Shown here in pieces: positions 18,452 to 26,997 of a stretch of 64,000 bases of DNA. A model generated the notes under the pieces. It searched no databases and was not told the DNA's origin. It saw nothing but the letters and a program-made list of their open reading frames with translations. The DNA comes from Streptomyces caelestis (GTDB lineage Bacteria > Actinomycetota > Actinomycetes > Streptomycetales > Streptomycetaceae), in NCBI RefSeq assembly GCF_014205255.1, contig NZ_JACHNE010000001.1:1674001-1738000 (forward strand), given 5' to 3'. The position numbers were made by a program, and so were the translations under genes. The number at the start of each line of letters is the position of its first letter. The stretch's first letter is position 1.

Positions 18452-19812
18452 ATGCGTTCGAAGGAGCGGCGCAGCTCCCAGTCGGTCACCGCGGCGTCGA
18501 AGGCGTCCAGTTCGACGCGCGCCATGTTGCGGTAGTGCGCGACGACCTCGTCCCCGAAGGCGGCCTTGGCCACAGGGCTGTTCTCCCAGAGCTCGGCGGC
18601 CTCGCGCAGGGTGGTGGGGACGTGGGCGAAGTCGCCGGCGTAGGCGTTGCCGGGGCAGGGCTCGGGCAGCTCCAGCTTGTGCTCGACGCCGTACAGCCCG
18701 GCCGCGACCAGCCCGGCCACGGCGAGGTAGGGGTTGACGTCGCCGCCGGGCAGCCGGTTCTCGAAGCGCATCGAGCGGCCGTGGCCGACCACGCGCAGCG
18801 CGCAGGTGCGGTTGTCGTATCCCCAGGCGACGGCGGTCGGGGCGAAGGAGCCGGGCTGGAACCGCTTGTAGGAGTTGATGTTGGGGGCGTAGAGGAGGGA
18901 GAAGTCGCGCAGCGCGGCGAGCTGGCCGGCGAGGAAGTGGCGCATGACGTCCGACATGCCGTCTTCGCCGTCCCCTGCCATGGCGTTGTTGCCGTCCGCG
19001 TCGGCGAGCGAGAGGTGGATGTGGCAGGAGTTGCCTTCGCGCTCGTTGTACTTGGCCATGAAGGTGATCGAGACGCCCTCCTGGGAGGCGATCTCCTTGG
19101 CGCCGGTCTTGTAGACGGCGTGCTGGTCGCAGGTGACCAGGGCCTCGTCGTAGCGGAAGACGATCTCGTGCTGGCCGGGGTTGCACTCGCCCTTGGCGGA
19201 CTCGACGGTGAGGCCTGCCGCGGCCATCTCGTTGCGGATGCGGCGCAGCAGGGGCTCGATGCGGCCGGTGCCGAGGACCGAGTAGTCGATGTTGTACTGG
19301 TTGGCCGGGGTCAGGCCTCTGTAGCCCGCGTCCCAGGCCTGTTCGTAGGTGTCCTTGAAGACGATGAACTCCAGCTCGGTGCCGACCTGGGCGGTGTAGC
19401 CGAGTTCGGCGAGGCGCTCCAGCTGGCGGCGCAGGATCTGGCGGGGGGCGGCGACCACGGGCGAGCCGTCGTTCCAGGCGAGGTCGGCGTGGAGCATGGC
19501 CGTGCCCTCGTTCCACGGGACGCGGCGCAGGGTGGCCAGGTCCGGGTGCATGGCGAAGTCGCCGTAGCCACGGTCCCAGGAGGACATCGCGTAGCCGTCG
19601 ACGGTGTTCATCTCGGTGTCGACGGCGAGCAGGTAGTTGCACCCTTCGGTGCCGTGCTTGAGGACCTCGTCCAGGAAGAAGCGCGCGGCGAACCGCTTGC
19701 CCTGGAGCCGCCCTTGCATGTCGGGGAAGGCCAGGACGACAGTGTCGATCTCACCGCCCGCGACGAGGGCGTGCAGCTCCTCGACGCTCAGCGGGGGTGT
19801 GCGGTCTGCCAC
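18448..19812 (-). CDS. glnA4: Glutamine synthetase-like gamma-glutamylethanolamide synthetase
   Basis: 454 residues, type I glutamine synthetase fold but shorter and divergent from GlnA. Metal and nucleotide-site segments are visible: GTELEFIVFKDTYEQAW, SAKGECNPGQHEIVFRYDEAL, SCHIHLSLAD and FENRLPGGDVNPYLAVAG. In Streptomyces coelicolor a GlnA-like enzyme, GlnA4, gamma-glutamylates ethanolamine; the present gene matches it by family and by its neighbours (ALDH, permease, GntR, hydrolase), so I give that name with moderate certainty. The GTG start (19810-19812) has an AAGGAGG site 8 bases upstream. It diverges from the GntR gene with 82 bases between, where the candidate operator lies. Confidence 0.88.
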   Translation of the reverse strand: MADRTPPLSVEELHALVAGGEIDTVVLAFPDMQGRLQGKRFAARFFLDEVLKHGTEGCNYLLAVDTEMNTVDGYAMSSWDRGYGDFAMHPDLATLRRVPWNEGTAMLHADLAWNDGSPVVAAPRQILRRQLERLAELGYTAQVGTELEFIVFKDTYEQAWDAGYRGLTPANQYNIDYSVLGTGRIEPLLRRIRNEMAAAGLTVESAKGECNPGQHEIVFRYDEALVTCDQHAVYKTGAKEIASQEGVSITFMAKYNEREGNSCHIHLSLADADGNNAMAGDGEDGMSDVMRHFLAGQLAALRDFSLLYAPNINSYKRFQPGSFAPTAVAWGYDNRTCALRVVGHGRSMRFENRLPGGDVNPYLAVAGLVAAGLYGVEHKLELPEPCPGNAYAGDFAHVPTTLREAAELWENSPVAKAAFGDEVVAHYRNMARVELDAFDAAVTDWELRRSFERM

Positions 19813-19850
19813 GGGAGGGCCTCCTTGGCTCTGGTTCCGCCGGAAGCCAT

Positions 19851-19872
19851 AAGGTATTCCTGAGAACCATTG
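19851..19872. promoter_or_regulatory. Candidate GntR operator, glnA4/gntR promoter region
   Basis: A 22-base element AAGGTAT-N9-CCATTG lies midway in the 82-base gap between the divergent glnA4 and GntR genes. The same element occurs upstream of the permease (20708-20729), with 15 of 22 positions identical. AAGGTAT and the reverse complement of its right end (CAATGGTT) form an imperfect inverted repeat, as expected for a FadR-family dimer. Binding is an inference. Confidence 0.5.
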
Positions 19873-19894
19873 CTTGGGAAGGGGGTACGGCCAC

Positions 19895-20629
19895 ATGCCG
19901 GAGGAAGCTGGCGGCGGGACGCGGGACGGGCTGACGCCGGTACTGCGGCCGGTGCGCGCGGGCAACGGTTTCGAGGAGGCACTGGAGCAGATCCTCCAGG
20001 TCGTACGGCTGGGGCTGGTGCCGGGGGGCGAGCGGCTGCCCGCCGAGCGGGAGCTGGCGGAGCGGCTGGGGATCAGCCGGGTGACGCTGCGCGAGGTGCT
20101 GAAGGTCCTCCAGGACCAGGGTCTGGTGGAGTCGCGGCGGGGCCGCTACGGCGGCACGTTCGTGCTGCCGCGTCACGACGCCGGCGGCGAGGACGAGCTG
20201 CGGCGCCGGATCGCCGAGGTCGACATAGAGGACATGCTGCGCTTCCGGGAGGTGCTGGAGGTGGGCGCGGCGGGGCTGTGTGCCACGCACGGCCTGTCGG
20301 ACGAGCAGGAGGCGCGGCTGCGTCAGGCGCTGTCCCGCACGCATGACGCGCCGCTGGGCGACTACCGGCGGCAGGACACCCTGCTCCATCTCACGCTGGC
20401 CGAGCTGTGCGGCTCGCCGACGCTGACCGCGCAGTACGCGGCGGTACGGGCCACGGTGAACGACCTGCTCGACTGCATCCCGCTGCTCGTGCGCAACCTG
20501 GAGCACTCGCAGCGGCAGCACACCGCCCTGGTGGAGGCGGTGCTGGACCGGGACGCGGACGGGGCACGGGAGATGATGCGGGAGCACTGCGCGGGGACGG
20601 CGGCGCTGCTGCGCGGCTTCCTGGGCTGA
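19895..20629 (+). CDS. FadR-family GntR transcriptional regulator
   Basis: 244 residues. A winged helix-turn-helix at about 20-85 (LPAERELAERLGISRVTLREVLKVLQDQGLVESRRGRYGGTFV) is followed by an FCD ligand-binding domain (ML RFREVLEVGAAGLC, then HLTLAELCGSPTL). It probably controls the surrounding glnA4, permease and oxidation genes in response to an amine or its gamma-glutamyl product. I chose the ATG at 19895 over one seven codons earlier because GGAAGGGGG is positioned for it. It is transcribed away from glnA4 and toward the permease. Confidence 0.9.
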   Translation: MPEEAGGGTRDGLTPVLRPVRAGNGFEEALEQILQVVRLGLVPGGERLPAERELAERLGISRVTLREVLKVLQDQGLVESRRGRYGGTFVLPRHDAGGEDELRRRIAEVDIEDMLRFREVLEVGAAGLCATHGLSDEQEARLRQALSRTHDAPLGDYRRQDTLLHLTLAELCGSPTLTAQYAAVRATVNDLLDCIPLLVRNLEHSQRQHTALVEAVLDRDADGAREMMREHCAGTAALLRGFLG

Positions 20630-20707
20630 GCCGGGACGGGTCCCGGCGTTGCGAGGATTTACCGGTGATTAACGCAGGGGTATTGCCTTCCTGCAGCGGA
20701 CACGGCA

Positions 20708-20729
20708 AAGGTATGCATCCATTCCATTG
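20708..20729. promoter_or_regulatory. Candidate GntR operator, permease promoter
   Basis: Second copy of AAGGTAT-N9-CCATTG, 48 bases upstream of the permease start codon and 78 bases past the GntR stop. A further partial GGGGTATT lies at about 20677-20684. The presence of the element at both promoters of the cluster, and its position near where a promoter should be, suggest a shared operator. Confidence 0.5.
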
Positions 20730-20776
20730 AGTCGAACCCTCTCGACCCCGTGTCCGCCTCCCGTGGGAGTCTGCCC

Positions 20777-22222
20777 ATGTCCCAGGAATCCACCAGCACA
20801 CCCGCCGCCGTACAGGCGGACGACTATCTGGAACGCAGGGCGCTCCGCCGAGGCAGCGCCGGCTGGGTGCTGCTCACCGGACTCGGCGTCGCCTACGTCG
20901 TCTCCGGCGACTACTCGGGCTGGAACTTCGGCCTGGCCGAGGGCGGCTTCGGCGGCCTGGCGATCGCCATGGTGCTCATGGGCGCGATGTACGCGTGCAT
21001 GGTCTTCGCCCTCGCCGAGCTGTCCTCGATCCTGCCGACGGCGGGCGGCGGCTACGGCTTCGCCCGGCGGGCGCTCGGCCCGTGGGGCGGCTTCCTGACC
21101 GGTACGGCGATCCTCATCGAGTACGTCCTCGCGCCCGCCGCCATCGTCATCTTCATCGGCGACTACGTCGCATCGCTGGGCCTGTTCGGCCTGGAGTCCG
21201 GCTGGCCGGTGTACCTGGTCTGCTTCGCGATCTTCCTCGGTATCCACCTCTGGGGCGTGGGCGAGGCGCTGCGCTTCAGCTTCGTCGTCACGGGCATCGC
21301 GGTGGTCGCCCTGGTGGTGTTCGCCCTGGCGGCACTGCCCGAGTTCTCCTTCGCCTCACTGGACGACATCCCGGTCGACTCCTCCGCCGCGGGGTCGAAC
21401 TCCTGGCTCCCGTTCGGCCTGCTCGGCATCTGGGCGGCGTTCCCGTTCGGCATGTGGTTCTTCCTGGGCGTCGAGGGCGTGCCGCTGGCCGCCGAGGAGA
21501 CGAGGGACCCGGCCCGTACGCTGCCGAAGGCGATCCGCTGGTCGATGGGCATCCTGGTGGTACTGGCGGTGGTGACCTTCGTCGCGGCGGCGGGAGCACG
21601 CGGTTCCGCGGCGATCCAGGAGGCGGGCAACCCACTCGTCGAGGCGCTCCAGCCGGACGGCGAGGCGACGACCCTGAGCCGGATCGTGAACTACGCCGGT
21701 CTGGCCGGCCTGGTGGCGTCGTTCTTCTCCCTGATCTACGCGGGCTCGCGCCAGCTGTTCGCCCTGTCCCGCGCGGGCTACCTGCCCCGCTTCCTGTCCC
21801 TCACCAGCCGCCGCAAGGCGCCCTACCTGGGCCTGCTGGTGCCCGGCACGATCGGCTTCCTGCTGGCGGCGGTGTCCGGCAACGGCGCCCGGATGCTGAA
21901 CATCGCGGTCTTCGGCGCGACCATCTCCTACGCGCTGATGTCCCTGTCGCACATCGTGCTGCGCCGCCGCGAGCCGGAGCTGCCTCGGCCGTACCGTACG
22001 CCGGGCGGGGTGCTGACCTCCTCCGTCGCCCTCGTGCTGGCCTGTGCGGCGCTGGTGGCGACGTTCCTGGTGGATGTGACGGCGGCGTTCATCGCGCTCG
22101 CGGTGTACGTCGTGGCCCTCGCGTACTTCGGGCTGTACAGCCGGAAGCGGCTGGTGGCGAAGGCGCCGGAGGAGGAGTTCGCCGCGCTGGCCGCGGCCGA
22201 GGCAGAGTTGACACGGGACTGA
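20777..22222 (+). CDS. APC-family permease, probable ethanolamine permease
   Basis: 481 residues with about 12 hydrophobic helices, amino acid-polyamine-organocation superfamily. The first helices carry WVLLTGLGVAYVVSGDYSGWNFGLAEGGFGG and LSSILPTAGGGYGFARRALG, the pattern of the Eat ethanolamine permeases. Start ATG at 20777 has GGGAG 7 bases upstream. It imports the amine for GlnA4. A 25-base gap separates it from the C26 hydrolase gene, so the two are probably co-transcribed. Substrate is inferred from family resemblance and neighbours; another amine or amino acid is possible. Confidence 0.88.
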   Translation: MSQESTSTPAAVQADDYLERRALRRGSAGWVLLTGLGVAYVVSGDYSGWNFGLAEGGFGGLAIAMVLMGAMYACMVFALAELSSILPTAGGGYGFARRALGPWGGFLTGTAILIEYVLAPAAIVIFIGDYVASLGLFGLESGWPVYLVCFAIFLGIHLWGVGEALRFSFVVTGIAVVALVVFALAALPEFSFASLDDIPVDSSAAGSNSWLPFGLLGIWAAFPFGMWFFLGVEGVPLAAEETRDPARTLPKAIRWSMGILVVLAVVTFVAAAGARGSAAIQEAGNPLVEALQPDGEATTLSRIVNYAGLAGLVASFFSLIYAGSRQLFALSRAGYLPRFLSLTSRRKAPYLGLLVPGTIGFLLAAVSGNGARMLNIAVFGATISYALMSLSHIVLRRREPELPRPYRTPGGVLTSSVALVLACAALVATFLVDVTAAFIALAVYVVALAYFGLYSRKRLVAKAPEEEFAALAAAEAELTRD

Positions 22223-22247
22223 GACGTCGACTGTTGAGGGAGTTCTG

Positions 22248-22937
22248 GTGGCCAGGCCGTTGATCGGTGTCAGCACCTATCTGGAGTCCGGTGCGCGCTG
22301 GGGGGTGTGGGAACTGGAGGCCGCGCTGCTGCCGGTCGGCTACCCCCGGCTCGTGCAGCGGGCGGGCGGCCTGGCCGCGATGCTCCCGCCGGACGACCCC
22401 GCGCAGGCGGCCGCGGCCGTGGCCCGGCTGGACGGGCTGGTGATCGCGGGCGGGCCGGATGTCGAGCCCGTACGGTACGGCGCCGAGCCGCACCCCCGCA
22501 CCGGGCCGTCGGCGCGGGAGCGGGACGCGTGGGAGCTGGCCCTGGTCGACGCGGCGCTGGCGGCGGGTGTGCCGTTGCTGGGTATCTGCCGGGGCATGCA
22601 GCTGCTGAACGTCGCCCTGGGCGGGACGCTGGTGCAGCACCTCGACGGGCATGCGGAGGTCGTGGGCGTCTTCGGCAACCATGCCGTCAAGCCGGTGCCG
22701 GGGAGTCTGTACGCGGGTGTCGTGCCGGAGGAGACGTCGGTGCCGTCGTACCACCACCAGGCCGTGGACCGCCTGGGCGAGGGGCTCGTCCCGTCGGCGT
22801 ACGCGGATGACGGCACGGTCGAGGCGCTGGAACTGCCGTCCGGTGAGGGCTGGGTGCTGGGCGTGCAGTGGCATCCGGAGATGGGGGACGACGTGCGGGT
22901 GATGCGGGCGCTGGTGGAGGCGGCAGCGAGCGCCTGA
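22248..22937 (+). CDS. Gamma-glutamyl-gamma-aminobutyrate hydrolase-like (peptidase C26)
   Basis: 229 residues, class I glutamine amidotransferase fold. The nucleophile Cys is in PLLGICRGMQLLN and the His-Glu pair in GVQWHPEMGDD, so the catalytic triad is intact. Relatives such as PuuD cleave gamma-glutamyl-GABA to glutamate and GABA. Here the expected substrate is gamma-glutamylglycine or a related product of the glnA4 pathway, releasing glutamate. The GTG start at 22248 follows GAGGGAG. Confidence 0.9.
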   Translation: MARPLIGVSTYLESGARWGVWELEAALLPVGYPRLVQRAGGLAAMLPPDDPAQAAAAVARLDGLVIAGGPDVEPVRYGAEPHPRTGPSARERDAWELALVDAALAAGVPLLGICRGMQLLNVALGGTLVQHLDGHAEVVGVFGNHAVKPVPGSLYAGVVPEETSVPSYHHQAVDRLGEGLVPSAYADDGTVEALELPSGEGWVLGVQWHPEMGDDVRVMRALVEAAASA

Positions 22938-23031
22938 GCCCGCGGGGCTGCTCCCACCCGAAGTCGGCACCGACCGCAGGCTGAGTACGGGAACTCATGT
23001 GCGCCGGAATCCGGGCTGGCAGGCTCCGGGC

Positions 23032-23955
23032 ATGACGAGTGGCAGAAGAGCGCTGACGGCTCTGCATCTCCTCCTGGTCTGGGCGGCGATGGCGGCCACG
23101 GTGCCGATGCTCGGCTTCGGATTGCTGATGACGGCCTGGGGCGGCGGGACAGGTGCGGCGGCGGTGGCCTTCATGTTGGGGGCGCCGCTGACAGTGGGCC
23201 TGCTGGCCGCGGCGGGCATACCGGCGAGCACTGTGGTGCCGCTGTGCGGCTCCGTGTCCCGGCGGCTCGGCTGGGCGGTCCTGGTCTTCGTCCTCGGCAC
23301 GCTCGGCGTCGTGGCGGGCCTGGTCGCCTACGGCGAGGACGTCGACCTGGGGAGCGCCGGCATGCGGATCGCGCTGACGGGGACGCCGTACGCCGTGGCC
23401 GCGGCGTTCTTCGTGCCGAGCCGGTGGGTGCGGCTGGGGGCGGTGGCCGCGCTGGCGGCCGGCGTGGTCTACGGGGGCTTCGTCGGCCCGGCACAGGCGC
23501 AGGAGCGCCGGCACGCGGCGGAGGTCGCGCGGTACCGGGAGAATCCGGAGCTGCTGCATCTGGGCACCGCCCCGCCTGGAATGCGGGTTTCCCGTGCCGT
23601 GGTCGGGCTCGCCTCCTTCAGCGTCGAATACCGCTCTGTCCGGCAGGACGAGAACGCGTACGTGAGCCTGTTGGTGCGCCGGCCGCTCACGCCGACACCA
23701 CGATGCCCTGAGCTCGTGGAGAAGGACATGACCTGCACCGTGGACGCGCACGGCGAGATGCGTATGGTCCGCGCCTTCCCCGGCGGCATCCGCGACATCA
23801 CCCTCGCCCGCCGCCACGGCACCGCGGAGGTCACGGTCTCCAGCCAGTACCTCGACGAACCCGTCCTGCGCCGGCTCCTGAACACGCTGCACCCGCTGTC
23901 GGACACGGAGCTGGAAAGGCTGATGCGGGAGAAGATGATCGCCGAGAGCTTCTGA
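23032..23955 (+). CDS. Hypothetical membrane protein
   Basis: 307 residues, no recognised family. About five hydrophobic helices lie in the first 160 residues (LTALHLLLVWAAMAATVPMLGFG, AAAVAFMLGAPLTVGLLAAAG, LGWAVLVFVLGTLGVVAGLVA, then YAVAAAFFVPS and LGAVAALAAGVVYGGFVG), followed by a soluble C-terminal domain of about 150 residues with two Cys (PRCPELVEKDMTCTV). The ATG at 23032 has a weak GGCTCCGGGC upstream. It is 94 bases after the C26 gene and may be independent of it. Confidence 0.75.
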   Translation: MTSGRRALTALHLLLVWAAMAATVPMLGFGLLMTAWGGGTGAAAVAFMLGAPLTVGLLAAAGIPASTVVPLCGSVSRRLGWAVLVFVLGTLGVVAGLVAYGEDVDLGSAGMRIALTGTPYAVAAAFFVPSRWVRLGAVAALAAGVVYGGFVGPAQAQERRHAAEVARYRENPELLHLGTAPPGMRVSRAVVGLASFSVEYRSVRQDENAYVSLLVRRPLTPTPRCPELVEKDMTCTVDAHGEMRMVRAFPGGIRDITLARRHGTAEVTVSSQYLDEPVLRRLLNTLHPLSDTELERLMREKMIAESF

Positions 23956-24156
23956 GTGAACCTGAACTCGTCGATCAGGGCCGGTCTTCGTGATGGTGCC
24001 GCGCCGAAGTCGAGTCGCGGCACGTTGCGCACGGGTCGTGGTCATCGACGCACTCGTCGGGTGGCTCAGCCGGTCCGCACGGCTGTGGCAGTGCTCCCAT
24101 GGCGCCGCCGCCAGTTGTCGGCCGGTGCGCCGATGCCGGCCTCCTGTGCCGCCCGG

Positions 24157-25086
24157 CTACCCCCGCGTCAGCGACAGCAGATCCCGCGCCGGCCCCGTGG
24201 GGCGATGACCCGTCGGCCACACGGCTCGAAGGTCACGCGCCAGGGAGACCCCCTCCACCGGCACCCGGACCAGCCGGCGCATCGCCAGTTCCTCCCCCAC
24301 CGCCAGTTCGCTCAGCACCGCCGGCCCCGCCCCGCTCACCGCCGCCGCCTTGACCGCCGTGGTGGACGACAGCTCGATCAGCGGCCGGGCCAGCCCGCCC
24401 AGCGCCGCGTCCAGGACCTGCCGGGTGCCGGAGCCCTTCTCCCGGAGGATGAGGGGCGTCGACGCCAGTTCCCCGGCCGCCAGGGGCCGTCGCCTGCGGG
24501 CCCAGGGGTGCGCGGGGGCCGTGACCACTATCAGCCGGTCGTGGGCGATCACCACGGAGTCCAGCCCCGTCGGGACCGTCAGCCCCTCGACGAACCCCAC
24601 ATCCGCCTCGTCCGACAGCAGCCGCTCCGCGACCACCGTCGAGTTCCCGGCGTGCAGGGACACCGCCGTGTCGGGCCGCTGGGCGCGCAGCGCGAGCAGC
24701 CAGCCCGGCAGCAGATACTCGGCGATCGTCATGCTCGCCGCCACCCGCAACCGGGAGTCGCGGCGATCGCGCAGCGCCTGCGCCCCCACGTCGAACGCCT
24801 CCGCCGCCTCGACGATCCGCCGCGCCCAGTCCGTCACCAGCGCACCGGCGTCCGTGAGCCGGGACCCGCGCGGTGAGCGGTCGACCAGCGCCACGCCGAG
24901 CTGCCGCTCCATCGAACGGATCCGGCTGCTGGCCGCGGGCTGGGTGATGCCGAGTTCCCGCGCCGCCCGGCCGAGGCTGCCGAGCCGCGCCACCGCCAGC
25001 AGCAACTCCAGAGCGCCCAGATCCGGCACCCGGTGCGCCAGGGACCCGCCGACCGGGACCTCACCCTGCTCTTCCGTCCTGCTCAT
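24157..25086 (-). CDS. LysR-family transcriptional regulator
   Basis: 309 residues. An N-terminal winged HTH at about 22-82 (LELLLAVARLGSLGRAARELGITQPAASSRIRSMERQLG) is followed by a LysR substrate-binding domain (RLRVAASMTIAEYLLPGWLLALRAQRPDTAVSL). It diverges from the broken TDT-family transporter gene, with 70 bases between starts. LysR regulators paired with a divergent transporter usually control it, so this one may have lost its main target. Confidence 0.9.
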   Translation of the reverse strand: MSRTEEQGEVPVGGSLAHRVPDLGALELLLAVARLGSLGRAARELGITQPAASSRIRSMERQLGVALVDRSPRGSRLTDAGALVTDWARRIVEAAEAFDVGAQALRDRRDSRLRVAASMTIAEYLLPGWLLALRAQRPDTAVSLHAGNSTVVAERLLSDEADVGFVEGLTVPTGLDSVVIAHDRLIVVTAPAHPWARRRRPLAAGELASTPLILREKGSGTRQVLDAALGGLARPLIELSSTTAVKAAAVSGAGPAVLSELAVGEELAMRRLVRVPVEGVSLARDLRAVWPTGHRPTGPARDLLSLTRG

Positions 25087-25156
25087 AAATCCAGCTTATG
25101 TCGCCAGAGGGGCACACTCCCTGGTGGTGGGGTGCCCGCCGCCCGAGCGTGGAGTC

Positions 25157-25800
25157 ATGGTCACCGCAGCCCAGCCCCTTTCGTGCGCAGTCTCCGTCCG
25201 TCACCTCGGGCCCAACCGGTACGCCACCGTCATGGGCACCACCGTCGTCGCCACCGCCGGGACCGCCCTGTCTCCGCACGTCCCCGGGCTGCGCGGCACG
25301 CTGGCCGGGGTCTGGGTGCTCTCGCTGGTCCTGCTCGTCACTGGTGCTCGGGCCGCTCGGGCACTCCACGACCGCCGCCGGCGCGTTCGCGGACGTCGCC
25401 CCGGGGGTCGTGCCGGCGCCGTACAGCCAGGGTTTCGGTGTCCTCGCCGTGCTCTACGGCGTGCCCGTGATGGGGTTTCGCGCTGCTGTGGTTCTGCCTC
25501 GCCACCGCCCATGTGCTGCGCGCCCGGCGGCACGGGATGCGGTTCTCGATGACCTGGTGGGCGTTCACCTTCCCGGTCGGCACCTGCGTCACGGGCGCCG
25601 AGGCGCTGGGCCGGCACACCGGGCTCGTGGCCTACGCGGGGCCGGCGATGGTGCTGTACGCGGTGCTGGTCGCCGCGTGGGCCGCCGCCGCGGGCACCGT
25701 ACGCGGGCTGCTCAGGGGCGAGCTGCTCGCAGGGCCCGGCCCAGTACCCGTGGCGCCTCGGCCAGCGACGGCCCGTACCACGTCAGGTGCCGTCCGCTGA
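25157..25800 (+). pseudogene. TDT/SLAC1-family transporter, broken by deletion and frameshift
   Basis: Remnant of a tellurite-resistance/dicarboxylate transporter gene. An intact-looking N-terminus (MVTAAQPLSCAVSVRHLGPNRYATVMGTTVVATAG) runs in one frame from ATG 25157. Near 25340 the sequence jumps to what should be the last third of the protein (LVLGPLGHSTTAAGAFADVAPGVVPAPYSQGFGVLAVLYGVPVMGF) in a second frame. At about 25472-25475 a run of four G shifts it to a third frame, which continues TWWAFTFPVGTCVTGAEALGRHTG to a stop at 25798-25800. Intact members have about 350-400 residues, so roughly 200 central residues are missing. It overlaps the end of the convergent metal-receptor gene by 89 bases. 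Confidence 0.82.
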
Positions 25801-26431
25801 CGAGTGCGCAGGGCAGGCCCGGGAAGGCCTCGGGGCCGTCGTCGGCGGTGAAGCGGTACGGCTCGTCCGGGAGGACCACCACGTCCGGTGCGCAGGCGTG
25901 GAGGTCCCCGAGAGGGATGCGGGGGTAGCGGTCGGGGTGCGTCGCGTGGAAGTGGTCGACGCCGAGGCGGGCGAGGACGTCGCCCGCGAAGGTCTCGCGG
26001 CCCAGGACCATCCACGGGCGGCGCCAGATCGGTACGACCGCCGTCAGACGGGTCGCGGGCGGCGGCAGGGACGACCAGGTCTCCTCCGCCTCGTCGAGCC
26101 AGCGCGGGCGGCCCGTCACCTCGCAGGCGTCGAGGACGCGTGCCAGTTCGCGGAAGGCCTGCGGCACGTCGCGGATCTCCGTCACCAGGACCTCGACGCC
26201 CGCCGCGCGCAGGGCCGCGAGGTCGGGTTCGCGGTTCTCCTCCTCGTTGGCGATCACCAGGTCGGGAGCGAGGGCGACGATCCGGTCGGTCTTCGGGTTC
26301 TTCGTGCCGCCCACGCGTACGACGTCGAGGCCGGGCGGATGCGTGCACCAGTCGGTGGCGCCGACCAGGGCGCCGGGCGCCGACCGGGCGACGGCCTCGG
26401 TCAGCGACGGGACCAGCGAGACGACCCTCAC
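25712..26431 (-). CDS. Helical-backbone metal receptor (BtuF/FhuD-like substrate-binding fold)
   Basis: 239 residues. The periplasmic-binding fold of cobalamin/iron-complex ABC transporters is visible (MRVVSLVPSLTEAVARSAPGALVGATDWCTHP, then KNPKTDRIVALAPDLVIANEEENR). It has no signal peptide or lipobox, so it is probably cytoplasmic, unlike true transport receptors. Its ATG overlaps the XRE-cupin stop by 4 bases (ATGA), so the two are coupled. Ligand unknown; a cobalamin-like or metal chelate is a guess. Confidence 0.82.
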   Translation of the reverse strand: MRVVSLVPSLTEAVARSAPGALVGATDWCTHPPGLDVVRVGGTKNPKTDRIVALAPDLVIANEEENREPDLAALRAAGVEVLVTEIRDVPQAFRELARVLDACEVTGRPRWLDEAEETWSSLPPPATRLTAVVPIWRRPWMVLGRETFAGDVLARLGVDHFHATHPDRYPRIPLGDLHACAPDVVVLPDEPYRFTADDGPEAFPGLPCALVSGRHLTWYGPSLAEAPRVLGRALRAARP

Positions 26432-26997
26432 CGGCGCGGCCGGTCCCGGACGGCCTCGATGTGCTCCGCCACGGCGACGACGATCACCCGGGTGTCGGAC
26501 TCCGCCGCCCGCCAGCGGTGCCGCACACCGCCGGTGAGGTACAGCGTGTCGCCGCGGCCGAGCCGGTAGGCGCGGCCCTCCGCCTCGATCTCCACCGCAC
26601 CGTCGGCGACGTACATCAACTGGTCGTTGCGGTACTGGAACTCACGCCCGGCGTCGTGTTCGCCGGTGAACTCGGAGGCGTGCATCTGGTGGTGGCCGCG
26701 CACCAGGGACCGGGCCCTGGGCTGGGGCAGCGGTTCGGTGTCGTCGGCGCGGACGACGTCCACACTGCACGCCGGGTCGGCCGCGGCCAGGAGTTCGACC
26801 GCGGTGGTGCGCAGGGCGTCGGCGACCTTCTCCAGGGAGCTTGTGCTGGGCCGCGCCCGGTCGTTCTCGACCTGGCTGAGGAACGGGACCGACAGACCGC
26901 TGCGCTCGGCCACGACGGCGAGGGTGAGCTCCAGCGCGCGGCGCCGCCGACGCACGGCCGCGCCCACCCGAAGGGGCTGTTCTTTGTGGTCGCCCAT
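26428..26997 (-). CDS. XRE-family regulator with cupin domain
   Basis: 189 residues. HTH at about 10-65 (VGAAVRRRRRALELTLAVVAERSGLSVPFLSQVENDRARP) and a C-terminal cupin_2 beta barrel at about 115-180 (MYVADGAVEIEAEGRAYRLGRGDTLYLTGGVRHRW). Such regulators sense small ligands in the cupin pocket. Start ATG at 26995-26997 with GGAGGGAG upstream. The next gene upstream on the same strand is the betaine transporter, 313 bases away and behind a strong terminator, so this pair has its own promoter. Confidence 0.9.
   Translation of the reverse strand: MGDHKEQPLRVGAAVRRRRRALELTLAVVAERSGLSVPFLSQVENDRARPSTSSLEKVADALRTTAVELLAAADPACSVDVVRADDTEPLPQPRARSLVRGHHQMHASEFTGEHDAGREFQYRNDQLMYVADGAVEIEAEGRAYRLGRGDTLYLTGGVRHRWRAAESDTRVIVVAVAEHIEAVRDRPRR

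Noticed and set aside
23990..24208. Short plus-strand frame in the gap before the LysR gene
   Set aside because: No ribosome-binding site and no recognised family; the 23956-24156 gap looks non-coding or an unrecognisable remnant.
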